A DNA stretch of 64,000 nt, from the NCBI RefSeq assembly GCF_003385115.1, contig NZ_QUNI01000002.1, positions 62,001 through 126,000 of the forward strand, read 5' to 3'. A model generated the notes under the pieces. The model searched no databases. It saw only the letters and a list, made by a program, of their open reading frames with translations, and had not been told where the DNA came from. Below, piece by piece: positions 8,628 through 16,654 of the stretch (positions are counted from its first letter, which is position 1; each line of letters begins with the position of its first letter). This DNA comes from Flavobacterium aquicola (lineage in GTDB: Bacteria > Bacteroidota > Bacteroidia > Flavobacteriales > Flavobacteriaceae). The position numbers were made by a program, and so were the translations under genes.

Positions 8628-11231
8628 ATGAACATTAATAAGTTTACCATTAAATCGCAGGAAGCCATACAGCATTCACAGCAATTGGTTCAGAGTTTGG
8701 GTCAGCAGCAAATAGAAAATGAACACATTTTCAAAGCTATTTTTGAAGTCGATGAAAATGTAGCCCCTTTTATCTTGAAAAAACTCAACGTCAATGTACC
8801 GCTGTTTCTTCAGATTTTAGATGCCACTATCCAAAGTTTTCCAAAAGTTTCAGGAGGCGAAATACAGCTTTCCAGAACAGCCAATACCGCTTTGAACGAA
8901 GCCGAAATCATTGCCAAAAAAATGAACGACGAATACGTTTCAATCGAGCATTTAATTTTGGCTATATACGATTCCAAAAGCAAAGTGTCTCAAATTCTGA
9001 AAGACCAAGGCGTTACCGGAAAAGGACTGAAAGCGGCCATAGAAGAACTGCGCAAAGGAGAAAGAGTCACTTCAGCATCAGCCGAAGAAACCTATAATTC
9101 ATTGAACAAATACGCCAAAAACCTCAACGAACTGGCTAGAACCGGGAAACTAGATCCGGTAATTGGCCGTGACGAGGAAATTCGTCGCGTACTGCAGATT
9201 TTGACTCGTCGTACCAAAAACAACCCAATGCTTGTGGGAGAACCCGGAGTAGGTAAAACCGCAATTGCCGAAGGTCTCGCCCACCGAATCGTAGATGGAG
9301 ACGTACCTGATAATCTAAAAGATAAAATCGTATTCTCTCTGGATATGGGAGCTTTAATTGCGGGGGCAAAATACAAAGGAGAGTTTGAGGAACGATTAAA
9401 ATCGGTGGTTAAGGAAGTAACCGCTGCCGAAGGTGATATCGTGCTTTTCATAGACGAAATCCACACACTTGTTGGTGCGGGAGGCGGTGAAGGCGCAATG
9501 GATGCAGCTAATATTCTGAAACCAGCTTTGGCTCGTGGCGAATTGCGTGCCATCGGTGCCACGACTTTGGACGAATACCAGAAATATTTCGAAAAAGACA
9601 AAGCATTGGAACGCCGTTTCCAAAAAATTATGATCGAAGAGCCTGATACCGAAAGTGCGATTTCGATTCTTCGAGGCATCAAGGAAAAATATGAAACACA
9701 CCATAAAGTTCAGATAAAAGACGATGCAATTATTGCGGCCGTAACCCTTTCGCAGCGCTACATTACAAGCCGTTTTCTGCCAGACAAAGCTATCGATTTA
9801 ATGGACGAAGCTGCTTCGAAACTGCGTATGGAAATCAACTCAAAACCGGAGGAACTGGATGTTTTGGACCGAAAAGTAATGCAGTTAGAAATCGAAATTG
9901 AAGCTATCAAGCGCGAAAAGGACGAAAGCAAACTCAAAGTATTAGGTTTGGAACTGGCTAATCTAAAAGAAGAGCGAAATGTTATTTACACCAAATGGAA
10001 ATCAGAAAAAGATGTTGTAGATAATATTCAAGCCGTTAAAACCGAAATCGAAGATTTAAAACACGAAGCCGAACGCGCCGAACGAGAAGGCGATTACGGT
10101 AAAGTCGCCGAAATCCGTTATGGAAAAATCAAAGAAGCCCAAGAGCGATTGGATACTTTTACCATACAGTTACAGGAAAATCAATCGGGAACTTCCCTGA
10201 TTAAAGAAGAAGTAACCCGCGAAGATATTGCCGAAGTGGTAGCCAAATGGACCGGAATCCCTGTTATGAAAATGCTGCAGGGCGAGCGCGAAAAACTTCT
10301 GCATCTCGAAGAAGAATTACACAGACGTGTTGTGGGTCAGGAAGAAGCAATCGAAGCCGTGAGTGATGCCGTGCGCCGTAGCCGCGCAGGACTGCAGGAC
10401 ATGAAAAAACCAGTTGGAACTTTCCTTTTCCTTGGAACTACAGGAGTTGGTAAAACCGAATTGGCCAAAGCGCTGGCCGAATACCTGTTTGACGATGAAA
10501 ACGCCATGACCCGAATCGACATGAGCGAATATCAGGAACGCCACAGCGTGAGCCGATTAGTAGGTGCACCTCCGGGCTACGTGGGTTATGACGAAGGCGG
10601 TCAATTGACCGAGGCCGTTCGCCGTAAACCGTATTCCGTAATCCTGCTTGATGAAATCGAAAAAGCCCACCCCGATACTTTCAATATATTGTTACAGGTG
10701 TTGGACGAAGGACGTTTAACAGACAATAAAGGACGTCTGGCCGATTTCAGAAATACGATCATCATAATGACTTCCAATATGGGAAGCCAGATTATACGGG
10801 AGAAATTCGAAAACCTAAAAGGCAGTGTTGAAGCAGCTACGGAATTAGCAAAAGTAGAAGTCCTTGGTTTACTAAAACAAACAGTTCGTCCGGAGTTTAT
10901 AAATCGTATTGACGAAATCGTGATGTTTACTCCGTTAACCAATGCTAATATTACTCAAATCGTGGGACTACAGCTAAAAAGCATCACCAAAATGCTGGCA
11001 CAGCAGGGCATCACGATGGATGCTACCCCTCAGGCTATCGAGTATTTGTCTGAGAAAGGATACGATCCGCAATTTGGTGCAAGACCGGTAAAACGAGTGA
11101 TACAAAGAGACGTATTGAATAAATTGTCCAAAGAAATCCTCGCCGGAAGCATCAAAACAGACAGTATTATTCTGCTCGATTCCTTTGACGGCGAATTGGT
11201 TTTCAGGAACCAAACTGAGCTGGTACACTAA
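8628..11231 (+). CDS. clpB: ATP-dependent disaggregase ClpB
   Basis: An 867-aa Hsp104/ClpB chaperone that, with DnaK, extracts polypeptides from aggregates. The order is complete: N-terminal Clp repeat domain (1-145), first AAA+ module with GEPGVGKTA (about 204-212) and Walker B ending FIDEIHTL, coiled-coil middle domain (about 410-520) rich in Glu/Lys, second AAA+ module with GTTGVGKTE (about 604-612) and LLDEIEKAH, and the C-terminal D2-small domain. There is no internal GTG/ATG start with clear context for the short form. An intrinsic terminator follows 23 bp after the stop. Heat-shock control is likely from the family; no known operator was recognised. Confidence 0.97.
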   Translation: MNINKFTIKSQEAIQHSQQLVQSLGQQQIENEHIFKAIFEVDENVAPFILKKLNVNVPLFLQILDATIQSFPKVSGGEIQLSRTANTALNEAEIIAKKMNDEYVSIEHLILAIYDSKSKVSQILKDQGVTGKGLKAAIEELRKGERVTSASAEETYNSLNKYAKNLNELARTGKLDPVIGRDEEIRRVLQILTRRTKNNPMLVGEPGVGKTAIAEGLAHRIVDGDVPDNLKDKIVFSLDMGALIAGAKYKGEFEERLKSVVKEVTAAEGDIVLFIDEIHTLVGAGGGEGAMDAANILKPALARGELRAIGATTLDEYQKYFEKDKALERRFQKIMIEEPDTESAISILRGIKEKYETHHKVQIKDDAIIAAVTLSQRYITSRFLPDKAIDLMDEAASKLRMEINSKPEELDVLDRKVMQLEIEIEAIKREKDESKLKVLGLELANLKEERNVIYTKWKSEKDVVDNIQAVKTEIEDLKHEAERAEREGDYGKVAEIRYGKIKEAQERLDTFTIQLQENQSGTSLIKEEVTREDIAEVVAKWTGIPVMKMLQGEREKLLHLEEELHRRVVGQEEAIEAVSDAVRRSRAGLQDMKKPVGTFLFLGTTGVGKTELAKALAEYLFDDENAMTRIDMSEYQERHSVSRLVGAPPGYVGYDEGGQLTEAVRRKPYSVILLDEIEKAHPDTFNILLQVLDEGRLTDNKGRLADFRNTIIIMTSNMGSQIIREKFENLKGSVEAATELAKVEVLGLLKQTVRPEFINRIDEIVMFTPLTNANITQIVGLQLKSITKMLAQQGITMDATPQAIEYLSEKGYDPQFGARPVKRVIQRDVLNKLSKEILAGSIKTDSIILLDSFDGELVFRNQTELVH

Positions 11232-11253
11232 TAAATAATAACAATAAATCAAT

Positions 11254-11288
11254 AAAAACTGCAAAGTCATAAGCTTTGCAGTTTTTTG
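11254..11288 (+). terminator. Intrinsic terminator after clpB (copy 1 of a triplicated terminator)
   Basis: AAAACTGCAAAG pairs with CTTTGCAGTTTT and runs into Ts, then TTTTTGGGAGCAGAGG. Two further terminators with the same stem and flanks lie at 12282 and 12940. Confidence 0.92.
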
Positions 11289-11424
11289 TTTTTGGGAGCA
11301 GAGGAATTAATTTATTGCTATTTTATTTTAAAGAATTTTAATACATTTACTTTTCAGTTTTTACATTTAGTAACTAATAAAAAGAAAACATTTCAGTTTT
11401 AAGTAAAAAGAAAAACAATAGTTC

Positions 11425-12244
11425 ATGGCAAAAAACAAGACAATAGTTGTAAAAGGAAATCCAATAACTATTATTCAAAAAGAAGGAACTGAATTTATAT
11501 CACTTACCGATATGCTGAAAGCAAAAGATGGTGATTTTTTTATTTCAGATTGGTTAAGAAATAGAAATACAGTTGAATTCATAGGGATTTGGGAAAGTAT
11601 CAATAATCCAAATTTTAATTACGGCGAATTCGCCATAATTAAAAGTCAAGCAGGATTGAACAGTTATAAACTAAGTGTCAAAGAATGGGTTGAAAAAACC
11701 AATGCAATAGGATTGAAAGCAACAACCGGAAGATATGGAGGTACTTACGCACATCCTGATATAGCTTTTGAATTTGGGATGTGGATTAGTCCAGAATTTA
11801 AAATATACCTCATCAAGGAATTCCAGCGTTTAAAAGACGACGAGAGCGATAGACTAAAATTAGAATGGAGCTTTCAGCGTACACTCGCAAAAGTAAATTA
11901 TCACATTCATACCGATGCTATAAAACAAAATCTTATTCCAGAGGCAATTGATAAAAACAAAATCAATTTTGTGTATGCCAATGAAGCCGATTTACTAAAT
12001 GTGGCATTATTTGGTCAAACAGCAAAACAATGGCGAACCGAAAACCCAACAACGGAGGGGGAACATTAGAGATTCTGCCACCATCGAGCAATTGGTAGTA
12101 CTATCAAATTTAGAAAGTTTAAACTCGGTTTTCATTCATCAAGGGCAATCACAATCAGAACGGTTAATTCAACTCAACACCATTGCAATTACCCAAATGA
12201 AAGCTTTGATCAACAATAAACAAATCAAAAATCTAAACCAATAA
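11425..12244 (+). pseudogene. KilA-N domain protein, split by a frameshift
   Basis: The first open frame (11425-12069, 214 aa) is a KilA-N DNA-binding domain protein: WLRNRNTVEFIGIWE, the conserved TTGRYGGTYAHPDIAF and FEFGMWISPEFKIYLIKEFQ are typical of phage-derived KilA-N proteins common in Bacteroidota. It stops early at TEGEH. The expected C-terminal half (NIRDSATIEQLVVLSNLESL, then QSERLIQLN) continues in the +2 frame to 12244. Removing one G from the G5 run at 12057-12061 would restore a single frame of about 272 aa. Either the gene is inactivated, the G-run is phase variable, or there is a sequencing error. It is flanked by near-identical terminators at both ends, suggesting acquisition as a unit. 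Confidence 0.8.
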
Positions 12245-12281
12245 AATTGGCACACGAATAAATAATAACAATAAAATCTCC

Positions 12282-12318
12282 AAAAACTGCACAGTGGCAA
12301 CACTCTGCAGTTTTTTTG
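12282..12318 (+). terminator. Terminator after the KilA-N gene (copy 2)
   Basis: AAAAACTGCA pairs with TGCAGTTTTT followed by a T-run. The 40 bases before it, from the stop codon onward (AATAAATAATAACAATAAA), repeat the segment after clpB almost exactly. Confidence 0.85.
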
Positions 12319-12511
12319 TTTTTAGAAAAAAGTATTTCGTCCTTCATGTCTTAAGATTTTAAAGATACACCTCTTCAACAGTGCATCACTCCAAAAAACT
12401 TACGGTGCAAAGTTTCTGTACCCAAATCAATTGTGTAAACCTAATTATTAACTTAACTTAGTATTTAGTAATTGAAACCGCATACAAACGAACCCAAAAC
12501 AGCCAAAAGAA

Positions 12512-12904
12512 ATGAGCAGCGGACGCATAAAAATTGACGGAAAAACTATTAATTGGATTTGGAAGAACGAGACTATTCTTGAACTCCCAGTAGATCAGAT
12601 TATAGCCGTCGGCGAACTCACTCTAAACGCTCTCGACGAGGATTACTTTGTAATACTGGTAACTTATGACGGGAAATGGCACAGAGTCTCAATGTATGCC
12701 GAAGAAATTGACCAGCTCCTCTGCCTCTTGGCCGCCAAATTTGGCGTTAAAAAATTTGAAGCCCAGCTGGCTAACAAAACAGACTTTGCCTCTGCTATTA
12801 CTTATCCTTCAGCATTAAAAGGCGAATTGATAGTAGAAAAAAACACCCAAAATCAAATCGAACTTAGCGCACCAATACAAATCCTAATTCAGTCCGGCCA
12901 GTAA
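12512..12904 (+). CDS. Small protein of unknown function
   Basis: 130 aa, not recognised. It begins SSGRIKIDGKTINWIWKN and appears to be mixed beta strand and helix, without signal peptide, membrane helix or cysteine pair. Its single Cys lies in LLCLLAAKFG. Base composition is close to that of the core genes, unlike the AT-rich TIR gene that follows. It sits between two copies of the clpB-type terminator (12282 and 12940), so it is its own transcription unit and probably arrived with, or next to, the KilA-N gene. Confidence 0.6.
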   Translation: MSSGRIKIDGKTINWIWKNETILELPVDQIIAVGELTLNALDEDYFVILVTYDGKWHRVSMYAEEIDQLLCLLAAKFGVKKFEAQLANKTDFASAITYPSALKGELIVEKNTQNQIELSAPIQILIQSGQ

Positions 12905-12939
12905 CATAAAAATCACCTGCATAGTCCTAAGATCTTTGC

Positions 12940-12975
12940 AACTGCAAAGTGACGACGCTTTGCAGTCTTTTTATT
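12940..12975 (+). terminator. Terminator after the 130-aa gene (copy 3)
   Basis: ACTGCAAAG pairs with CTTTGCAGT, followed by CTTTTTATTTTTAGGAGCAGAGG. Stem and trailing GGAGCAGAGG match those after clpB. Confidence 0.88.
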
Positions 12976-12979
12976 TTTA

Positions 12980-13083
12980 GGAGCAGAGGGATTTGTGTTT
13001 TCATTAATAGTACTCCCGCTATTCGTTGCAATCTTCTTGCCCGAACCCCGGGCAACAAGGATTTTCACTGCTATCGGGGCTAG
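12980..13083 (-). repeat. Dispersed hairpin repeat family, copy 2
   Basis: The conserved core is 13011-13083: TACTCCCGCTATTCGTTGCA, the hairpin TTGCCCG/CGGGCAA around AACC, then AAGGATTTTCACTGCTATCG and GGGCTAG. The outer GGAGC end (12980) is separated from the core by about 25 bases, as in copy 3. It directly precedes the TIR gene region; the rest of the gap (13090-13247) is extremely AT-rich with no recognised signal. Confidence 0.75.
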
Positions 13084-13247
13084 GTTAGGTATTTAGTTTT
13101 TCAGATAAATATTTTTTAGTATTACGATATTTATATATTACTCTATAATTTATTACTTAATATAAATACTATATATTTACTACAATTCTTATTATAAATT
13201 AATTGCTTACTTAAGTAATAATATATACACCATTAAATAAATAAATT

Positions 13248-14078
13248 ATGAATATTTTTATAAGTTGGTCTGGAGAAAGTAGCAAAGAAATAGCTAGTAC
13301 AATAAAAAATTGGTTACCTACAGTTCTTCAATCTACAAAGCCTTATTTTACACCTTCTGATGTCGAAAAAGGATCTAAATGGGAAAGTGAAATTACAAAA
13401 AAACTAAATGAATGCAAAGTTGGATTAATATGTTTAACAGCTGATAATACAGAAAAACCATGGATTCTATTTGAGTCAGGTGCACTATCAAATAGATTAG
13501 AAAAATCAAGAGTTTGCCCAATTTTATTCGGTTTGTCTAATTCAGATTTAAAAGGCCCATTAGCTACATTTCAAACTACTGAGTTTCGTAAAGATGATTT
13601 TAAAAAGTTAATAAAATCAATAAATAAGCTTTTGGAAGAAAATGAAATCCCTGATTTTGTTTTAGACGAGGCTTTTGAAGCTTTTTATCCAAAACTTGAA
13701 CAAAAAATAAATTCAATTTTAGAAGATTCAAATTCAGACAATCAAATAAATAAAATAACTAAACGATCGGATAGAGACATACTAGAAGAAATTTTAGAAT
13801 TAAATAGAAAACAATATATCACTCCAAAAACTATTATTGAAGATAATGATGATGTATACAACTTAATAAATAGTAGCAACTATAAAGTATTAACATTTGG
13901 GGAAGCACAAAAATTACAAGCTGGAGATAGAGTATTACATTCTAAATTTGGTAGAGGAACTGTTTATAGTCTGAATATGTATCCTGAAAAACCACTAGAT
14001 TGCAAAATAGATATTAAATTTGATCATTCAGGTATAAAAAAATTACTGTTACGATTTGCTCAATTAGCGAAACTATAG
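13248..14078 (+). CDS. TIR-domain protein with UvrD/PcrA-type C-terminal Tudor-like domain
   Basis: 276 aa. Residues 1-140 form a bacterial TIR domain: NIFISWSGE at the start, the YFTPSDVEKGSKW segment, and CLTADNTEKPWILFESGAL, where Glu76 after Trp72 fits the catalytic glutamate of NAD-cleaving TIR enzymes. Residues 150-215 are a charged linker. Residues 222-276 (AGDRVLHSKFGRGTV then IDIKFDHSGIKKLLLRFAQL) closely resemble the extreme C-terminus of UvrD/PcrA helicases, a Tudor-like fold that contacts RNA polymerase in PcrA. No helicase part is present. The gene is far more AT-rich than clpB and stands alone between repeats, which suggests horizontal transfer. A defence effector is plausible but is inference. 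Confidence 0.8.
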   Translation: MNIFISWSGESSKEIASTIKNWLPTVLQSTKPYFTPSDVEKGSKWESEITKKLNECKVGLICLTADNTEKPWILFESGALSNRLEKSRVCPILFGLSNSDLKGPLATFQTTEFRKDDFKKLIKSINKLLEENEIPDFVLDEAFEAFYPKLEQKINSILEDSNSDNQINKITKRSDRDILEEILELNRKQYITPKTIIEDNDDVYNLINSSNYKVLTFGEAQKLQAGDRVLHSKFGRGTVYSLNMYPEKPLDCKIDIKFDHSGIKKLLLRFAQLAKL

Positions 14079-14117
14079 ATTCCTCCCGCTTTGCAAAATA
14101 TCCTGACTTCCCCCGCG

Positions 14118-14191
14118 AGCGCGAGCGTCCCGCTCGTAAACACTAACATAAGCAAACAATTATAAATCGGCACGAGCGGGACGCTCGCGCT
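14118..14191. repeat. Perfect 20-bp GC-rich inverted repeat
   Basis: The arm at 14118-14137 (AGCGCGAGCGTCCCGCTCGT) is exactly complementary to 14172-14191, with a 34-base AT-rich loop. It stands out in very AT-rich DNA 40 bp after the TIR gene. It lacks a T-run, so it is not a typical terminator; it may be a dispersed palindromic element. Confidence 0.85.
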
Positions 14192-14254
14192 AGCAGAGCT
14201 TTAGATAAAAAGCAATATTAAAAAAAAATATTTGAAGAATTGAAGCGGTTAACA

Positions 14255-14332
14255 GCTCTACGAAATTCCCCGATTTCGCAGCACACGTTGAGCACTACAC
14301 AATATAAAAGTCGCAAGAAAATATTTTTGTGG
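14255..14332 (+). repeat. Second dispersed repeat family, copy A
   Basis: Contains GCTCTACGAAATTCCCCGAT, then GCACACGTTGAGCACTACAC, then GAAAATATTTTTGT. The same order of words recurs at 15407-15487. A short hairpin CGAAAT/ATTTCG is present. It directly precedes the 21-bp minisatellite. Confidence 0.55.
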
Positions 14333-14352
14333 CTTTATACTTTTATAAGACA

Positions 14353-14688
14353 CGAGCACTTATCAAAAACACAGGAGCTCCTACCAAAATCATAGGAGCT
14401 CCTATCAAAAACGTAAGTTCTCCTACCAAAACCATAGGAGCTCCTATCAAAAACATAGGAACTCCTACCAAAATCATAGGAGCTCCTATCAAAAACGTAG
14501 GAGCTCCTATCAAAAACATAGGAGCTCCTACCAAAAACGTAGGAGCTCCTACCAAAACTATAAGAGCTCCTATCAAAACCATAGGTTCTCCTACCAAAAC
14601 TATAGGAGCTCCTATCAAAAACGTAGGTTCTCCTACCACAACTATAGGTTCTCCTATCAAAATCATAGGAGAACAAGTCATAAAAAAA
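14353..14688. repeat. Minisatellite of about 14 units of 21 bp
   Basis: Fourteen consecutive 21-bp units start at 14374 with the form GGAGCTCCTAYCAAAAHCRTA, plus a degenerate unit before (14353) and after (14668). Each unit holds the palindrome GGAGCTCC or its variant GGTTCTCC. All three plus-strand frames and at least two minus-strand frames stay open because the unit is a multiple of three without stops. A GTG-started frame (14329-14709) would encode a 7-residue repeat of the type GAPIKNI. Unit differences fall mainly at first and second codon positions in that frame, which argues against selection for this peptide. Probably a non-coding tandem repeat. Confidence 0.9.
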
Positions 14689-14737
14689 GCCAGCCTAAAA
14701 ATAGACTGACTTATAAACATGTAATCAAATCGTCTGA

Positions 14738-15223
14738 TTATAAATCAGCTGGAACTTTAGCAGGAGCTTCTGTTTTGTGGGCAAAACGCTTGTTCCATTC
14801 ATCGACTTCTGCCATTGCCAAGTCAAGAGATCCCTCATTTCCTCTGGAAACCTGCAGGTTGGCTGTATATCTATCCACCAAGGTCATTACATCGGTGGCG
14901 GTTGCCAGCTGAATTTCATCGATGGTCTCCAATGCCTGCAATAGGGCCATTTTGTTTGCTTCCAAATTGTTGTAATAATCCAACAGATTGGAAAGCTCTG
15001 TAGGAACATCGGCACGGCTCAATGAATTTGGAAACTGATTAGCGATTCTGGAGATTAACCGAGCATAGCCCTCCCTGCCCTCGGCCATGGAACGTGTGCC
15101 TTTTTTTTGTTCGTCGGTCAAATTAATTTTGAAAGGATTCAATGGTATCAATGCCGTATTAATGGCAGTTTTAAAAGCTGTTAACACTGCTGGTGTAGCA
15201 ATGGAAGTAATCATTTTTGACAT
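14738..15223 (-). CDS. Protein of unknown function (161 aa)
   Basis: Not recognised. It is mostly helical and soluble: an Ala-rich N-terminus (ITSIATPAVLTAFKTAINTA), a middle part LLDYYNNLEANKMALLQALE that could form a helical hairpin, and a Lys/Ala/Pro-rich end. There are no cysteines and no membrane helix or signal peptide. Composition is less AT-rich than the TIR gene nearby. It lies alone on the minus strand between the minisatellite and the copy B repeat. The start is an ATG preceded by an A/T-rich leader. Confidence 0.65.
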   Translation of the reverse strand: MSKMITSIATPAVLTAFKTAINTALIPLNPFKINLTDEQKKGTRSMAEGREGYARLISRIANQFPNSLSRADVPTELSNLLDYYNNLEANKMALLQALETIDEIQLATATDVMTLVDRYTANLQVSRGNEGSLDLAMAEVDEWNKRFAHKTEAPAKVPADL

Positions 15224-15406
15224 AAAAAATAGTTTAAATTGGTTAATAAAAGTTAATTTAAGCGAATATTTCTTACGTAATTTTTTTTCATTTATAAAAT
15301 AACAAAAAATTAATATCTTACTATTCTTACTATAAATAAATTAGCATGTACGAAGTGTCTCAAATAAATACTAATTTATACTGCTTAAGCGAAAACCAAA
15401 GATTCC

Positions 15407-15487
15407 GCTCTGCGAAATCTCTCCGCTTTCGGCACACACGCTGAGAACTACACAAATAAAAATAAAAAAGAAAATATTTTTGTAGCA
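15407..15487 (+). repeat. Second dispersed repeat family, copy B
   Basis: CGCTCTGCGAAATCTCTCCG, then GGCACACACGCTGAGAACTA, then AAGAAAATATTTTTGTAGC match copy A (14255-14332) in order and spacing. The remaining gap 15224-15585 holds AT-rich sequence only. Copies A and B stand in the same orientation about 1.15 kb apart and bracket the minisatellite and the 161-aa gene. Confidence 0.55.
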
Positions 15488-15585
15488 ACGTTTCGTTTAT
15501 ATCAGCAGAAAAATCAATCTTTGTAAATAACAAACAAATCCTTACTATCAGGAGCAGACAGCTCCATAACCTAAAACAAACCAAA

Positions 15586-15930
15586 ATGAGTAACTTCAAT
15601 TTCGACAATAAAAAATTCGCCTTAATTAATAATTCCGAAACGGGACAAGTAAACCCAGATACCATTTTTGAATACAAACAAAAAGACAACCTTGTAACAG
15701 CTGACTATTACGGAGGAACTATTCTATACGGAAAAATCATAGCCGACCTTAAAGACAATGAATTACACATGCTCTACCAATGCATCACTACCGACAGCCA
15801 GCTCAAAGCCGGAAAAGCAATAGCCAAAATAACATTGACAGATAACGGAAAAATAAAATTAAATTTGGATTGGGAATGGTTAACCAGCGTAAATGAAAAA
15901 GGCAAGTCTGAATACATTGAAATTGAATAA
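15586..15930 (+). CDS. Small conserved protein, sometimes labelled N-acetylglutamate synthase
   Basis: 114 aa. It begins MSNFNFDNKKF and has the segments ETGQVNPDTIFEYKQ and YGGTILYGKIIADL, a mostly beta-strand protein. I recall close Flavobacteria relatives that carry the label n-acetylglutamate synthase, but no acetyltransferase motif is visible here and the label is probably unreliable. No signal peptide or membrane helix. It stands alone, upstream of the copper module. Safest call: conserved protein of unknown function. Confidence 0.65.
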   Translation: MSNFNFDNKKFALINNSETGQVNPDTIFEYKQKDNLVTADYYGGTILYGKIIADLKDNELHMLYQCITTDSQLKAGKAIAKITLTDNGKIKLNLDWEWLTSVNEKGKSEYIEIE

Positions 15931-16016
15931 CCGCATCATTACATTTGAAAAAAACATACAGCCTCTTTTTATCTCATTAATAGATCGAAGCATTGCTCTA
16001 GAATTTTAAATTACTT

Positions 16017-16577
16017 ATGAAACTTTACATAAAAAATATGGTCTGCAATCGCTGTATCATGGCGGTAGAAAACGAGTTGGAAAAACTTGGACATCAGCCG
16101 TTAAATATTACTTTAGGTGAAGTACTCTTAAACAAAGAACTTACCGACAGCGAGAAAGAAATACTCAGCCTGCATTTGCAAAATCTAGGCTTTGAAATGA
16201 TAGACGACAAAAAAAGCCGCCTTATCGGACAAATAAAATCATCTATTATTGAAATCGTCCATCATCAGAACAGTGATTTAAAATCGAATCTCTCCGACTA
16301 TTTAAGCAGCAGACTTCATCACGATTACACCTATCTTTCCAATCTTTTTTCAGAGACCGAAGGCACAACTATTGAAAAGTATTTTATTGCCCAAAAAATC
16401 GAAAAGGTAAAAGAACTGCTAGTCTATGATGAGTTATCGTTAAGCGAAATCGCAGCAAAAATGAATTACTCCAGCGTTGCTTATTTAAGTAATCAGTTTA
16501 AAAAAGTCACTGGCCTCACTCCTACTTATTTTAAGAATATCAAGGAAAACAAACGCAGACCATTAGACGAACTGTAA
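16017..16577 (+). CDS. AraC-family regulator with N-terminal HMA-like CxxC domain
   Basis: 186 aa. Residues 1-62 resemble a heavy-metal-associated (ferredoxin-like) domain with Cys10 and Cys13 in NMVCNRCI, followed by predicted strands and a helix. Residues 80-186 form the two helix-turn-helix AraC DNA-binding domain: FIAQKIEKVKELL, LSLSEIAAKMNYSSVAYLS and FKKVTGLTPTYFK. It lies 77 bp upstream of the copper ATPase on the same strand, so it very likely controls the copA unit in response to Cu(I), with the CxxC as the sensor (inference). The layout differs from the usual CueR or CsoR copper regulators. Confidence 0.85.
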   Translation: MKLYIKNMVCNRCIMAVENELEKLGHQPLNITLGEVLLNKELTDSEKEILSLHLQNLGFEMIDDKKSRLIGQIKSSIIEIVHHQNSDLKSNLSDYLSSRLHHDYTYLSNLFSETEGTTIEKYFIAQKIEKVKELLVYDELSLSEIAAKMNYSSVAYLSNQFKKVTGLTPTYFKNIKENKRRPLDEL

Positions 16578-16654
16578 ATGTTACAAATACTATCCAAAAT
16601 CAGGTAACATGAAATACAGCTAGTCCTGCGACCTTTGTTATGTAATTAAAAAAC

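Noticed and set aside
9092..9704. Minus-strand open frames (up to 196 aa) inside clpB
   Set aside because: They mirror the codon structure of the strongly conserved clpB gene, are rich in Ser/Arg, and have no own signals. They are shadows of the real gene.
11425..12069. The KilA-N frame as a complete 214-aa gene
   Set aside because: The family continues past this stop and the missing part is present in the next frame, so a broken gene is the better reading.
12980..13083. The repeat at 12980-13083 as a terminator or riboswitch for the TIR gene
   Set aside because: The same sequence occurs at unrelated loci in both orientations, so it is a dispersed element. No specific ligand-binding riboswitch pattern was recognised.
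14335..14720. Long minus- and plus-strand open frames across the minisatellite
   Set aside because: They stay open only because the 21-bp unit has no stops. The products are low-complexity 7-residue repeats with no recognised start signal, so they were treated as repeat DNA rather than genes.
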